From positions 1,116,001 to 1,180,000 of the forward strand of contig NZ_FOZK01000002.1 of assembly GCF_900114435.1 (NCBI RefSeq): a stretch of 64,000 nt of DNA. Direction: 5' to 3'. Positions 17,061 through 27,022 of the stretch are shown here, piece by piece (positions within the stretch are counted from its first letter, which is position 1; each line of letters opens with the position of its first letter). The DNA is from Halomicrobium zhouii (GTDB lineage: Archaea > Halobacteriota > Halobacteria > Halobacteriales > Haloarculaceae). A program made the translations under genes and the position numbers. The notes below the pieces were generated by a model that was given only the letters and a program-made list of their open reading frames with translations, did no database searches and was not told the DNA's origin.

Positions 17061-19645
17061 GCCTCCCGACGTACGTCTACGCGGACCGGCGGGTGCCCGA
17101 CGAGGACCGCGTCCGGGAGAGCCTCGAGTCGGAGACCCTCACGAAGTTCGGCGACGACGAACGGCTCGAACGGCTCCACCGCGTGTTCTACCCGGCGTTC
17201 CGCGTCGAGTACCAGTACGAAACCGGGAAGGGGAAGCTGTTCGGGACGGAGACGAAGCGGGCCGTCGCCCTGCTCGACGGCCTTTGGGACGACAACGACC
17301 GCGCGCTCTCCCAGTACGCCGACGGGACCGACGATCTCGTCCGTCGCGCGACGAACGACTACGACTTCGGCGCCGACGTCCCCGGCCTCGGCCGGTCCGT
17401 CCTCCTCCAGTTCCAGGTGACCAACGACCGGGCGGAGTCGCTACTGCACAGCCGCGTCACGGAGTATCGCGAACACGACCGCGACGGCCGTGCGGAGACG
17501 GCGAACGTCTTCCTGCGGAAGCTCCGGGAGGCCTACGGGCTACCGGGCGACTTCGACCCCGACGGGTTCGAGGAAGTCCTCGGTATCGATCGGATCTACC
17601 TCCCGTTCTGGCTCGCCGAGTTCCACTCGCCCCACAGCGACGACGTCGTGATGGTGAGCTTCCGGGACCCAGCAGAGTCGGTCGACGAGATGCGCCGCGA
17701 CGCCTGGCTCTCGGAGTACGTCAGCGAGGACCCTCGCCGGCTCGCGACCTACGGCTACGAAGTCGACAGGGACCGGCTCGAACGGAACATCCGTGAGCGA
17801 ACGAACCAGGACGGGCAGGACGGGCAGGACGGCGAACGGACCGGTTCGCCGGGCGAGGAACGGCGGACGGAAGCGACGAACCGGCGGGAGGACGACGGCG
17901 CCCCGACGATCAACCGGGAGTCGCCCGACCCCGTCGAGGAGCGCGAGGTGGTCCAGCCCGACGGCGTCGAGCTGCAGGCCGACCAGCTGGTCGAGCTCGA
18001 CCCGGACCGGAGCTTCGCCGACGTCGGCGGGATGGCAGGGCTGAAGCAGACGCTCAACCACAAGGTCGTCCGGCCGCTCGAGGACCCCGAGGCGTTCGAG
18101 GAGTACGGCATCGGCGTCGTCAACGGCGTCCTCCTGCACGGCCCGCCGGGCTGCGGGAAGACCTACGTCGCGGGCGCGCTAGCCGGCGAGGTCGACCACG
18201 CGTTCGTCGAGGTGTCGCCCGCCGACGTGACGAGCAAGTACATGGGCGAGCCCGCACAGAAAGTCCAGGAGCTGTTCGCCGTCGCCCGCGCGAACGCGCC
18301 CTGTATCCTCTTCATCGACGAGATCGACGGCATCGCCGGCTCTCGCGACGGGGACAGCAACATGAACTCCAGCGAGCAACAGCTCGTCAATCAGCTGCTG
18401 ACCGAGCTAGAGGGCATCGCCGACGAGGACGTCGTGGTCGTCGGCGCCACGAACCTCGTCGAGGACGTCGACGGCGCCATCCGCCGGTCCGGTCGCTTCG
18501 ACGAGCGCGTCGAGGTGCCCCATCCCGGCGCCGCGGCCCGCCGCGAGATACTCAAGATCCACCTCGCCGGCCGCCCGACCGCCGCGGACCTGGACCTCGA
18601 ACCGACCGTCGAGGAGACGGCCGGCTTCGCCGCGAGCGACCTGGAACTGCTCGCCGAGGACGCCGCCCGGCAGGCGCTCCGCGAGGACGCGCCTATCGGC
18701 ACCGACCACCTCCGCTCGGCCGCCGAGGAGGCAGAGACGAGCATCGCCGAGTGGGTCGACCCCGCGGCGGTCGCCGAGGACGGCGTCGTCCAGCCCGACG
18801 GCGTCGACCTGCAGGCAAGTTCCCTCGTCGACGCCGACCCCGACCGGACGTTCGCGGACGTCGGCGGAATGGGCGAGCTAAAGGACCGCCTCGAAGAGAC
18901 CGTCCTCGACCCGCTGGAAAACGCCGACGAGTACGAGGAGTACGGCATCGACGTACTCTCGGGGCTGCTCCTCTACGGCCCGCCGGGCTGCGGGAAGACG
19001 TACCTCGCAGGCGCACTCGCCGGCGAACTCGACCACAGCTTCGTCGAGGTGTCGCCCGCAGACGTGACGAGCAAGTGGATGGGCGAACCCGCCCAGAACG
19101 TCGCCGACCTGTTCGAGGTCGCGCGGGCGAACGCCCCCTGTGTGCTGTTCATCGACGAGATCGACGGCATCGCCGGCTCGCGCCGCGGCGGGATGAACAC
19201 GAGCGAACAGCAACTGGTCAATCAGTTGCTGACCGAACTCGAGGGCGCGGCCGCGGACGACGTCGTCGTCGTGGGCGCGACGAACTTCGTCGACGACGTC
19301 GACACCGCGCTGCGGCGCTCGGGACGGTTCGACGAACGCGTCGAGGTGCCACCGCCGGACGCCGACGCCCGCCGCGAGATACTCCGGATCCACCTCCGGG
19401 ACCGCCCGGTCGCCGAGGACGTCGACTGGGACCCGGTAATCGAACCGACCGAGGGGTACGCGGCGAGCGACCTCGAACTGCTCGCGGAGGACGCCGCCCG
19501 CCACGCGCTCAGAGACGACTCGCCCGTCGCGCAGGAACACCTCGAGATCGCCGTCTGGGAGACCCACTCCAGCATCGCCGACTGGGGCGGCCGCGACCGG
19601 TACCAGGACGCAGAGGGAACGACCGATCTGGGTTTCTCGGGGTAA
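17057..19645 (+). CDS. Double-AAA ATPase (CDC48-like) with a novel N-terminal domain
   Basis: An 862-residue protein. Two AAA modules are complete. Walker A GPPGCGKT is near residues 361 and 641, Walker B LFIDEID near 417 and 697, and pore loops read KYMGEPAQ and KWMGEPAQ. GRFDERVEVP arginine-finger regions are present. Each module is preceded by the same linker (VVQPDGVELQADQLV near 297; VVQPDGVDLQASSLV near 576), so the half arose by duplication. The first roughly 240 residues are not the CDC48 double-psi-barrel N domain. They contain VYADRRVPDEDRVRESLES and EYQYETGKGKLFGTETKRAV, and a hydrophilic Gln/Asp/Gly linker (about 250-295) follows. It overlaps the CoA ligase gene by 4 nt. It probably unfolds or remodels protein complexes; the substrate is unknown. 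Confidence 0.88.
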   Translation: MSLPTYVYADRRVPDEDRVRESLESETLTKFGDDERLERLHRVFYPAFRVEYQYETGKGKLFGTETKRAVALLDGLWDDNDRALSQYADGTDDLVRRATNDYDFGADVPGLGRSVLLQFQVTNDRAESLLHSRVTEYREHDRDGRAETANVFLRKLREAYGLPGDFDPDGFEEVLGIDRIYLPFWLAEFHSPHSDDVVMVSFRDPAESVDEMRRDAWLSEYVSEDPRRLATYGYEVDRDRLERNIRERTNQDGQDGQDGERTGSPGEERRTEATNRREDDGAPTINRESPDPVEEREVVQPDGVELQADQLVELDPDRSFADVGGMAGLKQTLNHKVVRPLEDPEAFEEYGIGVVNGVLLHGPPGCGKTYVAGALAGEVDHAFVEVSPADVTSKYMGEPAQKVQELFAVARANAPCILFIDEIDGIAGSRDGDSNMNSSEQQLVNQLLTELEGIADEDVVVVGATNLVEDVDGAIRRSGRFDERVEVPHPGAAARREILKIHLAGRPTAADLDLEPTVEETAGFAASDLELLAEDAARQALREDAPIGTDHLRSAAEEAETSIAEWVDPAAVAEDGVVQPDGVDLQASSLVDADPDRTFADVGGMGELKDRLEETVLDPLENADEYEEYGIDVLSGLLLYGPPGCGKTYLAGALAGELDHSFVEVSPADVTSKWMGEPAQNVADLFEVARANAPCVLFIDEIDGIAGSRRGGMNTSEQQLVNQLLTELEGAAADDVVVVGATNFVDDVDTALRRSGRFDERVEVPPPDADARREILRIHLRDRPVAEDVDWDPVIEPTEGYAASDLELLAEDAARHALRDDSPVAQEHLEIAVWETHSSIADWGGRDRYQDAEGTTDLGFSG

Positions 19646-20883
<1,238 letters not shown>

Positions 20884-21009
20884 CTTCCAGACCGACGGAA
20901 GTCGCCTCTGACATCTTCTTCCGTTTCTGCCCGTCCCGAGCGGCGGCGCCGTTTCGTTCCCGCCGGCCCGGATAGAATGTATTACGGGGCTGCACGGAGA
21001 GAACCGTCT

Positions 21010-21711
21010 ATGCTTCGGGAGGCAGGGTGGTACTCGTCCGCGATCGAATCGGGTGATCCCGCGTTGGTGGGGGCGGCGCTCCGGGCCGTCCGCATGACCT
21101 GGCCGAGCGACCGGGCCCGTCTCGTCGAGGAGAACGTCGACTGGTGCCGGGAACGCTACGGCGACGGCGACCCGTGCCAGCGTCGGGCTGTCGTCCGGTT
21201 CCTGCGGGAACTCGCCCGGGCGACGGCGGGTCTCGACAGGGCGGACCGGCCGCGGCCGCGGTCGGCCGCCGACACGTGGTGGGTCGTCGAAGAGATCCTC
21301 CTGGCGGCAGTTCGGGACGACGACCCGTCGGTCCGGCGGACGGCCGTCCGCGCGGCGGCGGCCCTGGCGGCGGCCTACGAGCGTTCGCTCGACGACCGGT
21401 CGATCGAGCGTCTCACCGGCCGCCTCAACACGCTGGCGACGGCCGATAGCGACGGCGACACCGCAGTTGCGGTCCTCGCGGCATTGCGGACTATCCGCGA
21501 GGAAACCGGCCGCGACGTCGCGACCGACGGACTCGCCTGTCCCCGGTGTGGCGACCACGTCGAGCGATACGAACTTCAGGGGAGCCAGTCGCTGTCCTGT
21601 GTCGGCTGTGGCTACATGGGCGTCCCCGTCGCGAGCCCGGACGAGCCGACGACGCGGGAGACCTGGCCCGAGGCCGTCCAGCGATTCCGTGAGCGAGCGG
21701 CGGCGGACTAG
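21010..21711 (+). CDS. Helical-repeat protein with C-terminal zinc ribbon
   Basis: A 233-residue protein. Residues 1-165 are alpha-helical with HEAT-like periodicity (GDPALVGAALRAVRMTWP, DDDPSVRRTAVRAAAALAA, DGDTAVAVLAALRTIRE). Residues about 178-205 form a zinc ribbon (CPRCGDHVE, then CVGCGYMG). There is no catalytic motif. It may be a small scaffold or nucleic-acid-binding protein; I cannot name a function. The start at 21010 is preferred over 20977 because it begins the helical domain. Confidence 0.75.
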   Translation: MLREAGWYSSAIESGDPALVGAALRAVRMTWPSDRARLVEENVDWCRERYGDGDPCQRRAVVRFLRELARATAGLDRADRPRPRSAADTWWVVEEILLAAVRDDDPSVRRTAVRAAAALAAAYERSLDDRSIERLTGRLNTLATADSDGDTAVAVLAALRTIREETGRDVATDGLACPRCGDHVERYELQGSQSLSCVGCGYMGVPVASPDEPTTRETWPEAVQRFRERAAAD

Positions 21712-21762
21712 CGTCGGCACCGGACGACAGGCGATCCGGACCGCCAGTGCGGTGCCTGCGAC

Positions 21763-22230
21763 TCAGAGTTTGAAGTCGTTCTCGTCGTCCTGCTCCTCCT
21801 CCGTCTGGAACTCCTCGGGTGACCGGCCGGCCGCGTCGACGACTTCGTCGGAGACGATGAGCGGGCAGTCTACCCGCAACGAGATGGCGATGCCGTCGGA
21901 GGGTCGGGCGTCGAACACCATCTCCTTGCGTCGGTCGTCGAGGTACTGTTCGGTGTCTATCTTCGCGTAGAAGGTGCCGTCGGCGAGGTCGTCGATCCGG
22001 ACGCGGTCGATGGCCGCGCCGAACTCGGCGACCATCTCCACCATGAGGTCGTGGGTGAGCGGCCGCTCGAAGGGCTCGCCGTCGATCGCCAGTTGCATCG
22101 ACTGGGCCTGGTCGGTGCTGACGAAGATGGGGACGACCTCGTCGCGCGCACGCAGGAGGACGACCGGTGCGCCCGACCCCTCGTCGCCCACCCCGATGCC
22201 GACGCCCTCGACGGTGGCCTCGTGTTCCAT
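21763..22230 (-). CDS. Bifunctional nuclease family protein (BFN/DUF151)
   Basis: A 155-residue BFN-domain protein. Visible family features are VVLLRARDEVVPIFVSTDQA (strand-rich start), ERPLTHDLMVEMVAEFGAAI and MVFDARPSDGIAISLRVDCP with the conserved ARPSDGIAL-type motif. In plants a member shows DNase and RNase activity. Archaeal and bacterial roles are not settled. The tail is acidic (EEEQDDENDFKL). It faces away from the small gene at 22580 across repeat copy D. Confidence 0.88.
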   Translation of the reverse strand: MEHEATVEGVGIGVGDEGSGAPVVLLRARDEVVPIFVSTDQAQSMQLAIDGEPFERPLTHDLMVEMVAEFGAAIDRVRIDDLADGTFYAKIDTEQYLDDRRKEMVFDARPSDGIAISLRVDCPLIVSDEVVDAAGRSPEEFQTEEEQDDENDFKL

Positions 22231-22579
22231 GTCAGTTGATTGGGAGTCGGGGTATGAAAAGCCTCGGCGTTTCGGAGGATCACGAACTGGGAACTGTCGA
22301 GATACCTCGGACAGCAACGGCTTGAAAGCCCCGAGCGTCTGAACTCGGGGAACTCGCTGTCGTTCGAAAGACGCGGAGCGTCTTTCGTGATGACGAGAGA
22401 GCGAAGCTCTCTCGAACCACGCTTCTCGGCTTCGCCCGCGGTGCTTACTTCGTTCGCCGTCGTTCAGACGCTCGCCCCTTTCAGTCCTACCCGGCGTCAG
22501 TTGGTCGGCGTGGCGACTACCCTGGAACGCTGAATGGTGGCCGACCCGTTTACGGTCCCCCGCACGAAACGGGAAGTCA
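22231..22579. other. Divergent intergenic region holding repeat copy D
   Basis: 349 bp between divergent genes. Bases 22323-22500 are the hairpin-rich repeat described separately. The rest should carry the two promoters. No ORF is supportable. Confidence 0.6.
22323..22500. repeat. Structured repeat family 1, partial copy D
   Basis: It opens TGAAAGCCCCGAGCG, like the left end of copies A and B, and closes with CGCCCCTTTCAGTCCTACC, like their long left arm. The right half is missing. Three perfect hairpins fill it: 22329-22335 with 22344-22350, 22365-22374 with 22378-22387 (loop GGA), and 22394-22402 with 22406-22414 (loop GAA). The middle hairpin CGAAAGACGC/GCGTCTTTCG is shared with copy C. 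Confidence 0.6.
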
Positions 22580-22906
22580 GTGAGCGAGGCGAACGAGAAG
22601 AGCGATGCGGAGGACGACGACGCGGCCCACGACGGCTACGTGGTCGCGGTCAAGCCCTCGGCGCGGAAGTCCAACGCCGCGGTCGGACGGTGGGTCAACC
22701 GGAACGGCTCGACGCGGCGGTTCCCGTCGAAGGGCCACGCTCGCGAGTGGGCGCGCGACTGCGCCGGTCCGGGCGCCTTCGTCTGGATACAGGACGCCGT
22801 GCCGTGGGACGACGGCGAGACCGACGGCTATCTGGTCGGGGGATCCCGGTGGCCCACTCCGACGGAGACGCCACCCGGCGACCAGGCCACGCTGGAGGAC
22901 CAGTAG
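22580..22906 (+). CDS. Small basic-core haloarchaeal protein, unknown
   Basis: A 108-residue protein with a GTG start at 22580 (no ATG fits). After an acidic head (SEANEKSDAEDDDAA) it has VVAVKPSARKSNAAVGRWVN and PSKGHAREWARDCAG, a compact aromatic- and Arg-rich core (WVNRNG, FVWIQDAVPWDD), then a Pro/Asp tail. I do not recognise a characterised family. It precedes the Get3/ArsA gene by 85 bp on the same strand. Confidence 0.65.
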   Translation: MSEANEKSDAEDDDAAHDGYVVAVKPSARKSNAAVGRWVNRNGSTRRFPSKGHAREWARDCAGPGAFVWIQDAVPWDDGETDGYLVGGSRWPTPTETPPGDQATLEDQ

Positions 22907-22991
22907 GACCGAACCGGGCCGGCGGTCGGCGACGGTCCAGCGACGTGGTCGTTTCTAAAGGTACACAAGGCCGGGCGCAGAAGGAATCGCC

Positions 22992-24089
22992 ATGAGCGAC
23001 ATCGACGTGGAGGCGGTCGAGGACATCGACGCGCCGGAGGGTGTCGAGGCGCCGGACTACGTGCTCTACGGGGGGAAAGGCGGCGTGGGCAAGACGACGA
23101 TGGCCGCGGCGACGGCGCTGGCCAGCGCCCGCGACGGGACGGCGACGCTGGTCGTCTCGACAGACCCGGCCCACTCGCTGTCGGACACGCTGGAGACCGA
23201 CGTGCCCGGCGAACCGACGCGGGTCCGCGATGACGTTCCCCTGTACGCCGCCGAAATCGACCCCGAGGCCGCGATGGACGAGGGCCCGTTCGGGATGGGC
23301 GGCGACATGGGTGGACTCGAACAGCTACTCGGTGGCGGTGGCCCGATGGGCGGTGAGGCCGGTCCGTTCGGCGGCGGCGACGACTCCGCCGCTGACGACG
23401 GGCCCCTCGGCGAGGACGCCAACCCGCTCAGTTCGATGCCGGGGTCCGACGAGGCCGCGGCCATCCGCCTCCTGCTGGAGTACATGGACGACCCCCGATT
23501 CGACCGCGTCGTGATCGACACCGCGCCGACGGGCCACACCCTCCGCCTGCTCGAACTTCCAGAGGCGATGGACTCCATGCTCGGGAAGATCCTGACCCTG
23601 CGCGAGCGCCTCTCGGGGATGCTCGACGGCCTCGGCGGGCTGTTCGGCGGCGGCGACGGGCCAGATACGGAGGAACAGATGCAGGACCTGGAGGAAGTAC
23701 GCGAACAGATAGAGAAGCTCCGGGCCGTCCTCCGGGACCCGAACAAGACCGACTTCCGCATCGTACTGGTCCCCGAGGAACTCTCCGTCGTGGAGTCCGA
23801 GCGCCTCCTCTCCCGGCTGGAGGGGTTCGGCGTCCCCGTCGGCACCATCGTGGTGAATCGCGTGATGCAGGACCTCTCGGACGTCGTCGACGCCGACGTC
23901 GCCGATGCCTACGTGGGCCCGAACCTCGACGACTGTGAGTTCTGCGCCCGGCGGTGGCAGGTCCAGCAAGGGGCGCTCCAGCGCTCCCAGGACCTGTTCC
24001 GCGGCCACGACGTCAAGCGCGTGCCGCTACTGGCCGAGGAGGTCCGCGGTGAGAAACTGCTGCGCGTGGTCGCGGCCTGTCTGGACTGA
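22992..24089 (+). CDS. Get3/ArsA family ATPase
   Basis: A 365-residue deviant-Walker ATPase. The P-loop is YGGKGGVGKTTMAAATA (about residues 27-43). Switch I reads STDPAHSLSDTL, switch II VVIDTAPTGHTLRLLELP, and the A-loop region NRVMQDL. A Gly-rich insert (about 112-128, GGGGPMGGEAGPFGGGDD) and a CEFC pair near 315 are seen. The CxxC matches the zinc-binding pair that holds the Get3 dimer, so a tail-anchored-protein targeting role is plausible. There are no arsenite ArsB or ArsD genes nearby, so an arsenite pump role is less likely. Confidence 0.9.
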   Translation: MSDIDVEAVEDIDAPEGVEAPDYVLYGGKGGVGKTTMAAATALASARDGTATLVVSTDPAHSLSDTLETDVPGEPTRVRDDVPLYAAEIDPEAAMDEGPFGMGGDMGGLEQLLGGGGPMGGEAGPFGGGDDSAADDGPLGEDANPLSSMPGSDEAAAIRLLLEYMDDPRFDRVVIDTAPTGHTLRLLELPEAMDSMLGKILTLRERLSGMLDGLGGLFGGGDGPDTEEQMQDLEEVREQIEKLRAVLRDPNKTDFRIVLVPEELSVVESERLLSRLEGFGVPVGTIVVNRVMQDLSDVVDADVADAYVGPNLDDCEFCARRWQVQQGALQRSQDLFRGHDVKRVPLLAEEVRGEKLLRVVAACLD

Positions 24090-24093
24090 CCGC

Positions 24094-24711
24094 TCAGGCG
24101 CGTTGATACACGTCCCGTGTCCGCTCGTACTCGAGTTCGGTCGAGACGGCTGCGGCGACGTCTTCTCCCCACTCGCGCTCAACGAGCCACAGCGCCAGGT
24201 CGATGCCGGCGGTGACGCCGCCGCACGTCAACACGTCGCCGTCGTCGACGACGCGGGCGTCCACGACGGTCGCCTCTCCCTCACGGAGCTCGGCGAGTGC
24301 GCCGCCGTGGGTGACTGCTGGTCGACCGTCGAGCAGCCCCGCCCTGTCTAGGAGCATCCCGCCGGTACAGACCGACGTGACGGTCGTCCCCCGTTCGTGG
24401 CACGCGGCGATGCGGTCCGGCAGGACGCCACGCTCCGCCTCGGCCCAGGCGCCGGTCTCCGCACGGCTGTTCCACCCGCCGCCGGGGACGACGAGGTAGT
24501 CTGGTGCGTCCGCCACGGCGAGCACGCCGTCCGGTTCCACGCGGAGCCCCTTGCTCGCCGTGACCAGGTCGGCATCGTCGACGGCGAGCAGTTCGACGGC
24601 TATCGGGGCCCCTTCGCGGGCGGCGGTCTGGAGCACGTCGTAGGGGCCGACGGCGTCGAGTTCCTCGAACCCCGCGAAGACGACGACGCCGACGGTCGAT
24701 TCTGCACGCAT
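24094..24711 (-). CDS. DJ-1/PfpI family protein
   Basis: A 205-residue class I glutamine-amidotransferase-like protein. The nucleophile elbow is VTSVCTGGMLL with C115, and the preceding strand ends LVVPGGGW. An acidic residue near the N-terminus (VVFAGFEELDAVGP) fits the Glu that tunes the Cys in this family. Members act as chaperones, glyoxalases or isonitrile hydratase-like enzymes; this branch (GFEELDAVGPYDVL) looks like the isonitrile hydratase/transcription-factor type without the HTH. It ends 4 bp past the ArsA-type gene, convergent. Confidence 0.88.
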   Translation of the reverse strand: MRAESTVGVVVFAGFEELDAVGPYDVLQTAAREGAPIAVELLAVDDADLVTASKGLRVEPDGVLAVADAPDYLVVPGGGWNSRAETGAWAEAERGVLPDRIAACHERGTTVTSVCTGGMLLDRAGLLDGRPAVTHGGALAELREGEATVVDARVVDDGDVLTCGGVTAGIDLALWLVEREWGEDVAAAVSTELEYERTRDVYQRA

Positions 24712-24755
24712 AGCCACACAGACGAAAGGCGCCGGCAAAGGGCTGCTGAATCGGG

Positions 24756-26096
24756 CTATTCCAGCACGAGCACGCGCAGGTCGTTGACGTTCGTCCCGGT
24801 CGGCCCGGTCCGAATCGTCGCGTCGCGCTCGTCGAGATAGCCCCCGGCGTCGTTGCGCGCCAGCGCGCCGCGGGCAGCGGCCCGGTCGTCGACCGTCGAC
24901 GCGTCCACGATCGCGCCGGCCACCTCGGAGAACCCGTCGACGCCGTCGGTGTCGACGCAGGCCAGCACGGCCTCGGCTGGGAGTTCGAGGGCGGCGGCGA
25001 GCGCGAACTCCTGGTTGGGTCCGCCGGAGCCGTCGCCCTCGACGGTGACCGTGCACTCGCCGCCGGAGAGGACAACGGCGGGCGGTTCGACCGGATCGCC
25101 CCTCGACAGCGCTTCCTCCGCTATCGCGACGTGGGTGAGCGCGGCGTCGCTGGCCTCGCCGCGGACCGTCGAGGAGAGCACGAGCGGTCGGTAGTCGGCC
25201 TCGCGAGCGACTTCGCGGGCGGCGTCGATAGCGGTCCGCCCGCTTGCCAGGACGTAGTTCTCGACACGGTCGAACGCGGGGTCGTCGACGGCGGCGGTCT
25301 CGGGGAAGTCGCCGGCGTCGCCGTGTTCGAGGTGGAGCCGGACGTCCGGCGCCTCGACGTCGTACCGGTCGAGGACGGCCAGGGCGTCGGCGTAGGTCGA
25401 CGCGTCCGGCGCCGTCGGGCCGCTGGCGACGACCGACAGGTCGTTCCCGACGACGTCGCTGAAGACGAGGCCGGCCACCGTCGCGGGGGCGGCCGTCGTC
25501 GCCAGCTGGCCACCCTTGATGCGCGAGCAGTGCTTGCGAACGGCGTTTATCTCGTCGATGGTGGCGCCGCATTCGAGCAGAAGTTCGGTGACCGTCCGGA
25601 GCGACGAGAGCCCGACGCCGGAGACGGGCGCGGGCAGGAGCGCGCTGGCGCCGCCGGTGATGACGGCGAGGACGAGGGTTCCCTCGTCGGCCGCGGCAGC
25701 GGCATCGAGAACCTGGCGAGCGCCTTCCAGGCCCCGTTCGCTGGGAACCGGGTGGTCGCCGACGACGACGTCGACGCCACCGGTCCTGGCGTCGGTGTCG
25801 GTCGCGCCTGCCGGCAGTTCGTCGGTGACGACGACGCCACCGCTGAGCCGGTCCCCGAGGACGGCTTCGAGCGCGGCGGCCACGCCGGTCCCGGCCTTGC
25901 CGCCACCGAGGACGACGACGTCGTCGAACCTCGTCAGGTCGTACTCGCCGTCGGCGACCCGCAGGACGTCGCCGTCGAGGGAGACGTGGTCTCGGAGCAC
26001 CCGTTCGGGCGTCGCCGCCTCGATGCCGGCCTCCACGCACTCCAGCGCGAGGTCGTGGGCCGGCGTTCGCGCGAGGGAGGACCGCTCCTCTATCAT
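24756..26096 (-). CDS. Glycerate 2-kinase (MOFRL/DUF4147 family)
   Basis: A 446-residue kinase that phosphorylates glycerate to 2-phosphoglycerate and feeds glycolysis. The N-terminal domain has VVVLGGGKAGTGVAAALE and ITGGASALLPAP (nucleotide binding). The C-terminal MOFRL domain has VVLSGGECTVTVEGDGSGGP and NQEFALAAALELP. Start ATG 26096 touches the stop of the upstream SDR gene (26093-26095), so the two form an operon. The SDR might act on the same or a related metabolite, which is inference. Confidence 0.93.
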   Translation of the reverse strand: MIEERSSLARTPAHDLALECVEAGIEAATPERVLRDHVSLDGDVLRVADGEYDLTRFDDVVVLGGGKAGTGVAAALEAVLGDRLSGGVVVTDELPAGATDTDARTGGVDVVVGDHPVPSERGLEGARQVLDAAAAADEGTLVLAVITGGASALLPAPVSGVGLSSLRTVTELLLECGATIDEINAVRKHCSRIKGGQLATTAAPATVAGLVFSDVVGNDLSVVASGPTAPDASTYADALAVLDRYDVEAPDVRLHLEHGDAGDFPETAAVDDPAFDRVENYVLASGRTAIDAAREVAREADYRPLVLSSTVRGEASDAALTHVAIAEEALSRGDPVEPPAVVLSGGECTVTVEGDGSGGPNQEFALAAALELPAEAVLACVDTDGVDGFSEVAGAIVDASTVDDRAAARGALARNDAGGYLDERDATIRTGPTGTNVNDLRVLVLE

Positions 26097-26914
26097 ACCA
26101 GCTTCTGCAGGAGCCGGAAGGCGAAGTCGCGGTACGTGCCGGGCAGGAACCTGGTCATGAGCGCGATCTTCGCGAACTCGCCGACGGGGTACCGGGGCTC
26201 GGGATCCGAGGCGTAGGCCGCGTCGCGGATCGTGAGGGCGACCGCCCGGGGCGGAATCGACAGCGTCCCGCCGCCGCCCACCAGCGACGCGTCGTCGTAC
26301 ATCTCGTAGAGCCAGTCGTACTCGGGCGTGTGGTCGACGTCTTCGAGTTCAGTCTCGAACCGGTCGTCGAAGCCGGTGTCGACCGGGCCGGGCTCGACCA
26401 CCACGACGTCGACGCCGAAGCCGTCCACTTCCGCCCGGAGTGAATCGCTCATCGCCTCGAGGGCGAACTTCGACCCGCTGTAGGCGCCGTTGCCTGGCGT
26501 CGCGATGCGTCCGGAGACGCTGGAGACGTTGACGATGGTCCCGTCGCCGCGCTCGCGCATGTGCGGGAGCGCCTCGCGGACCAGCCGGTGGGGGCCGTAG
26601 ACGTTGACGTCGAACTGGGCGTGGAGCTCCTCGACGGAGACGTCCTCCAGCGGGCCGAACTGGCCGTAGCCGGCGTTGTTGACCAGGCAGTCGATGCGGC
26701 CGTCGGTGTCGAGGACTCGATCGACGACGCGCTCGCAGTCGCGCGCGTTCGTCACGTCGAGTTCGGCCGTCTGGCACCCCTTGTCGGCCAGGTTGGCGAC
26801 GTCGTCTTCGTCGCGCGCCGTCGCCCAGACGGACCACTCTTCGTCCAGGAACGCCAGCGCCGTCGCGCGACCGATCCCCGAGGAACAACCCGTAATCAGC
26901 ACGGTCTTCGCCAT
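26093..26914 (-). CDS. Short-chain dehydrogenase/reductase
   Basis: A 273-residue classical SDR. The cofactor motif is TGCSSGIGRATALAF (TGxxxGxG, residues 8-14), NNAGYG follows (about 82), and the catalytic YxxxK is YSGSKFALEA near residue 151 with a serine in NVSSVSG. The acidic residue after strand 2 is absent, and the region ATARDEDDVA suggests NADP preference, weakly. Substrate is unknown. First gene of the operon with glycerate kinase. Confidence 0.9.
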   Translation of the reverse strand: MAKTVLITGCSSGIGRATALAFLDEEWSVWATARDEDDVANLADKGCQTAELDVTNARDCERVVDRVLDTDGRIDCLVNNAGYGQFGPLEDVSVEELHAQFDVNVYGPHRLVREALPHMRERGDGTIVNVSSVSGRIATPGNGAYSGSKFALEAMSDSLRAEVDGFGVDVVVVEPGPVDTGFDDRFETELEDVDHTPEYDWLYEMYDDASLVGGGGTLSIPPRAVALTIRDAAYASDPEPRYPVGEFAKIALMTRFLPGTYRDFAFRLLQKLV

Positions 26915-27022
26915 ACGCGGTGTGACGAAGCCCTGTCAGTTAAGGCTAGTAGATGCGCCGACTGATAGATCCGGATCGGGTTCGTTCTCCGGGATCCGTG
27001 GGCGTTACCCAGTCGCTCGCAC

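Noticed and set aside
24756-26914. SDR-glycerate kinase as a novel pathway
   Set aside because: Gene coupling is real, but both families are common and nothing in the sequence fixes a new reaction.
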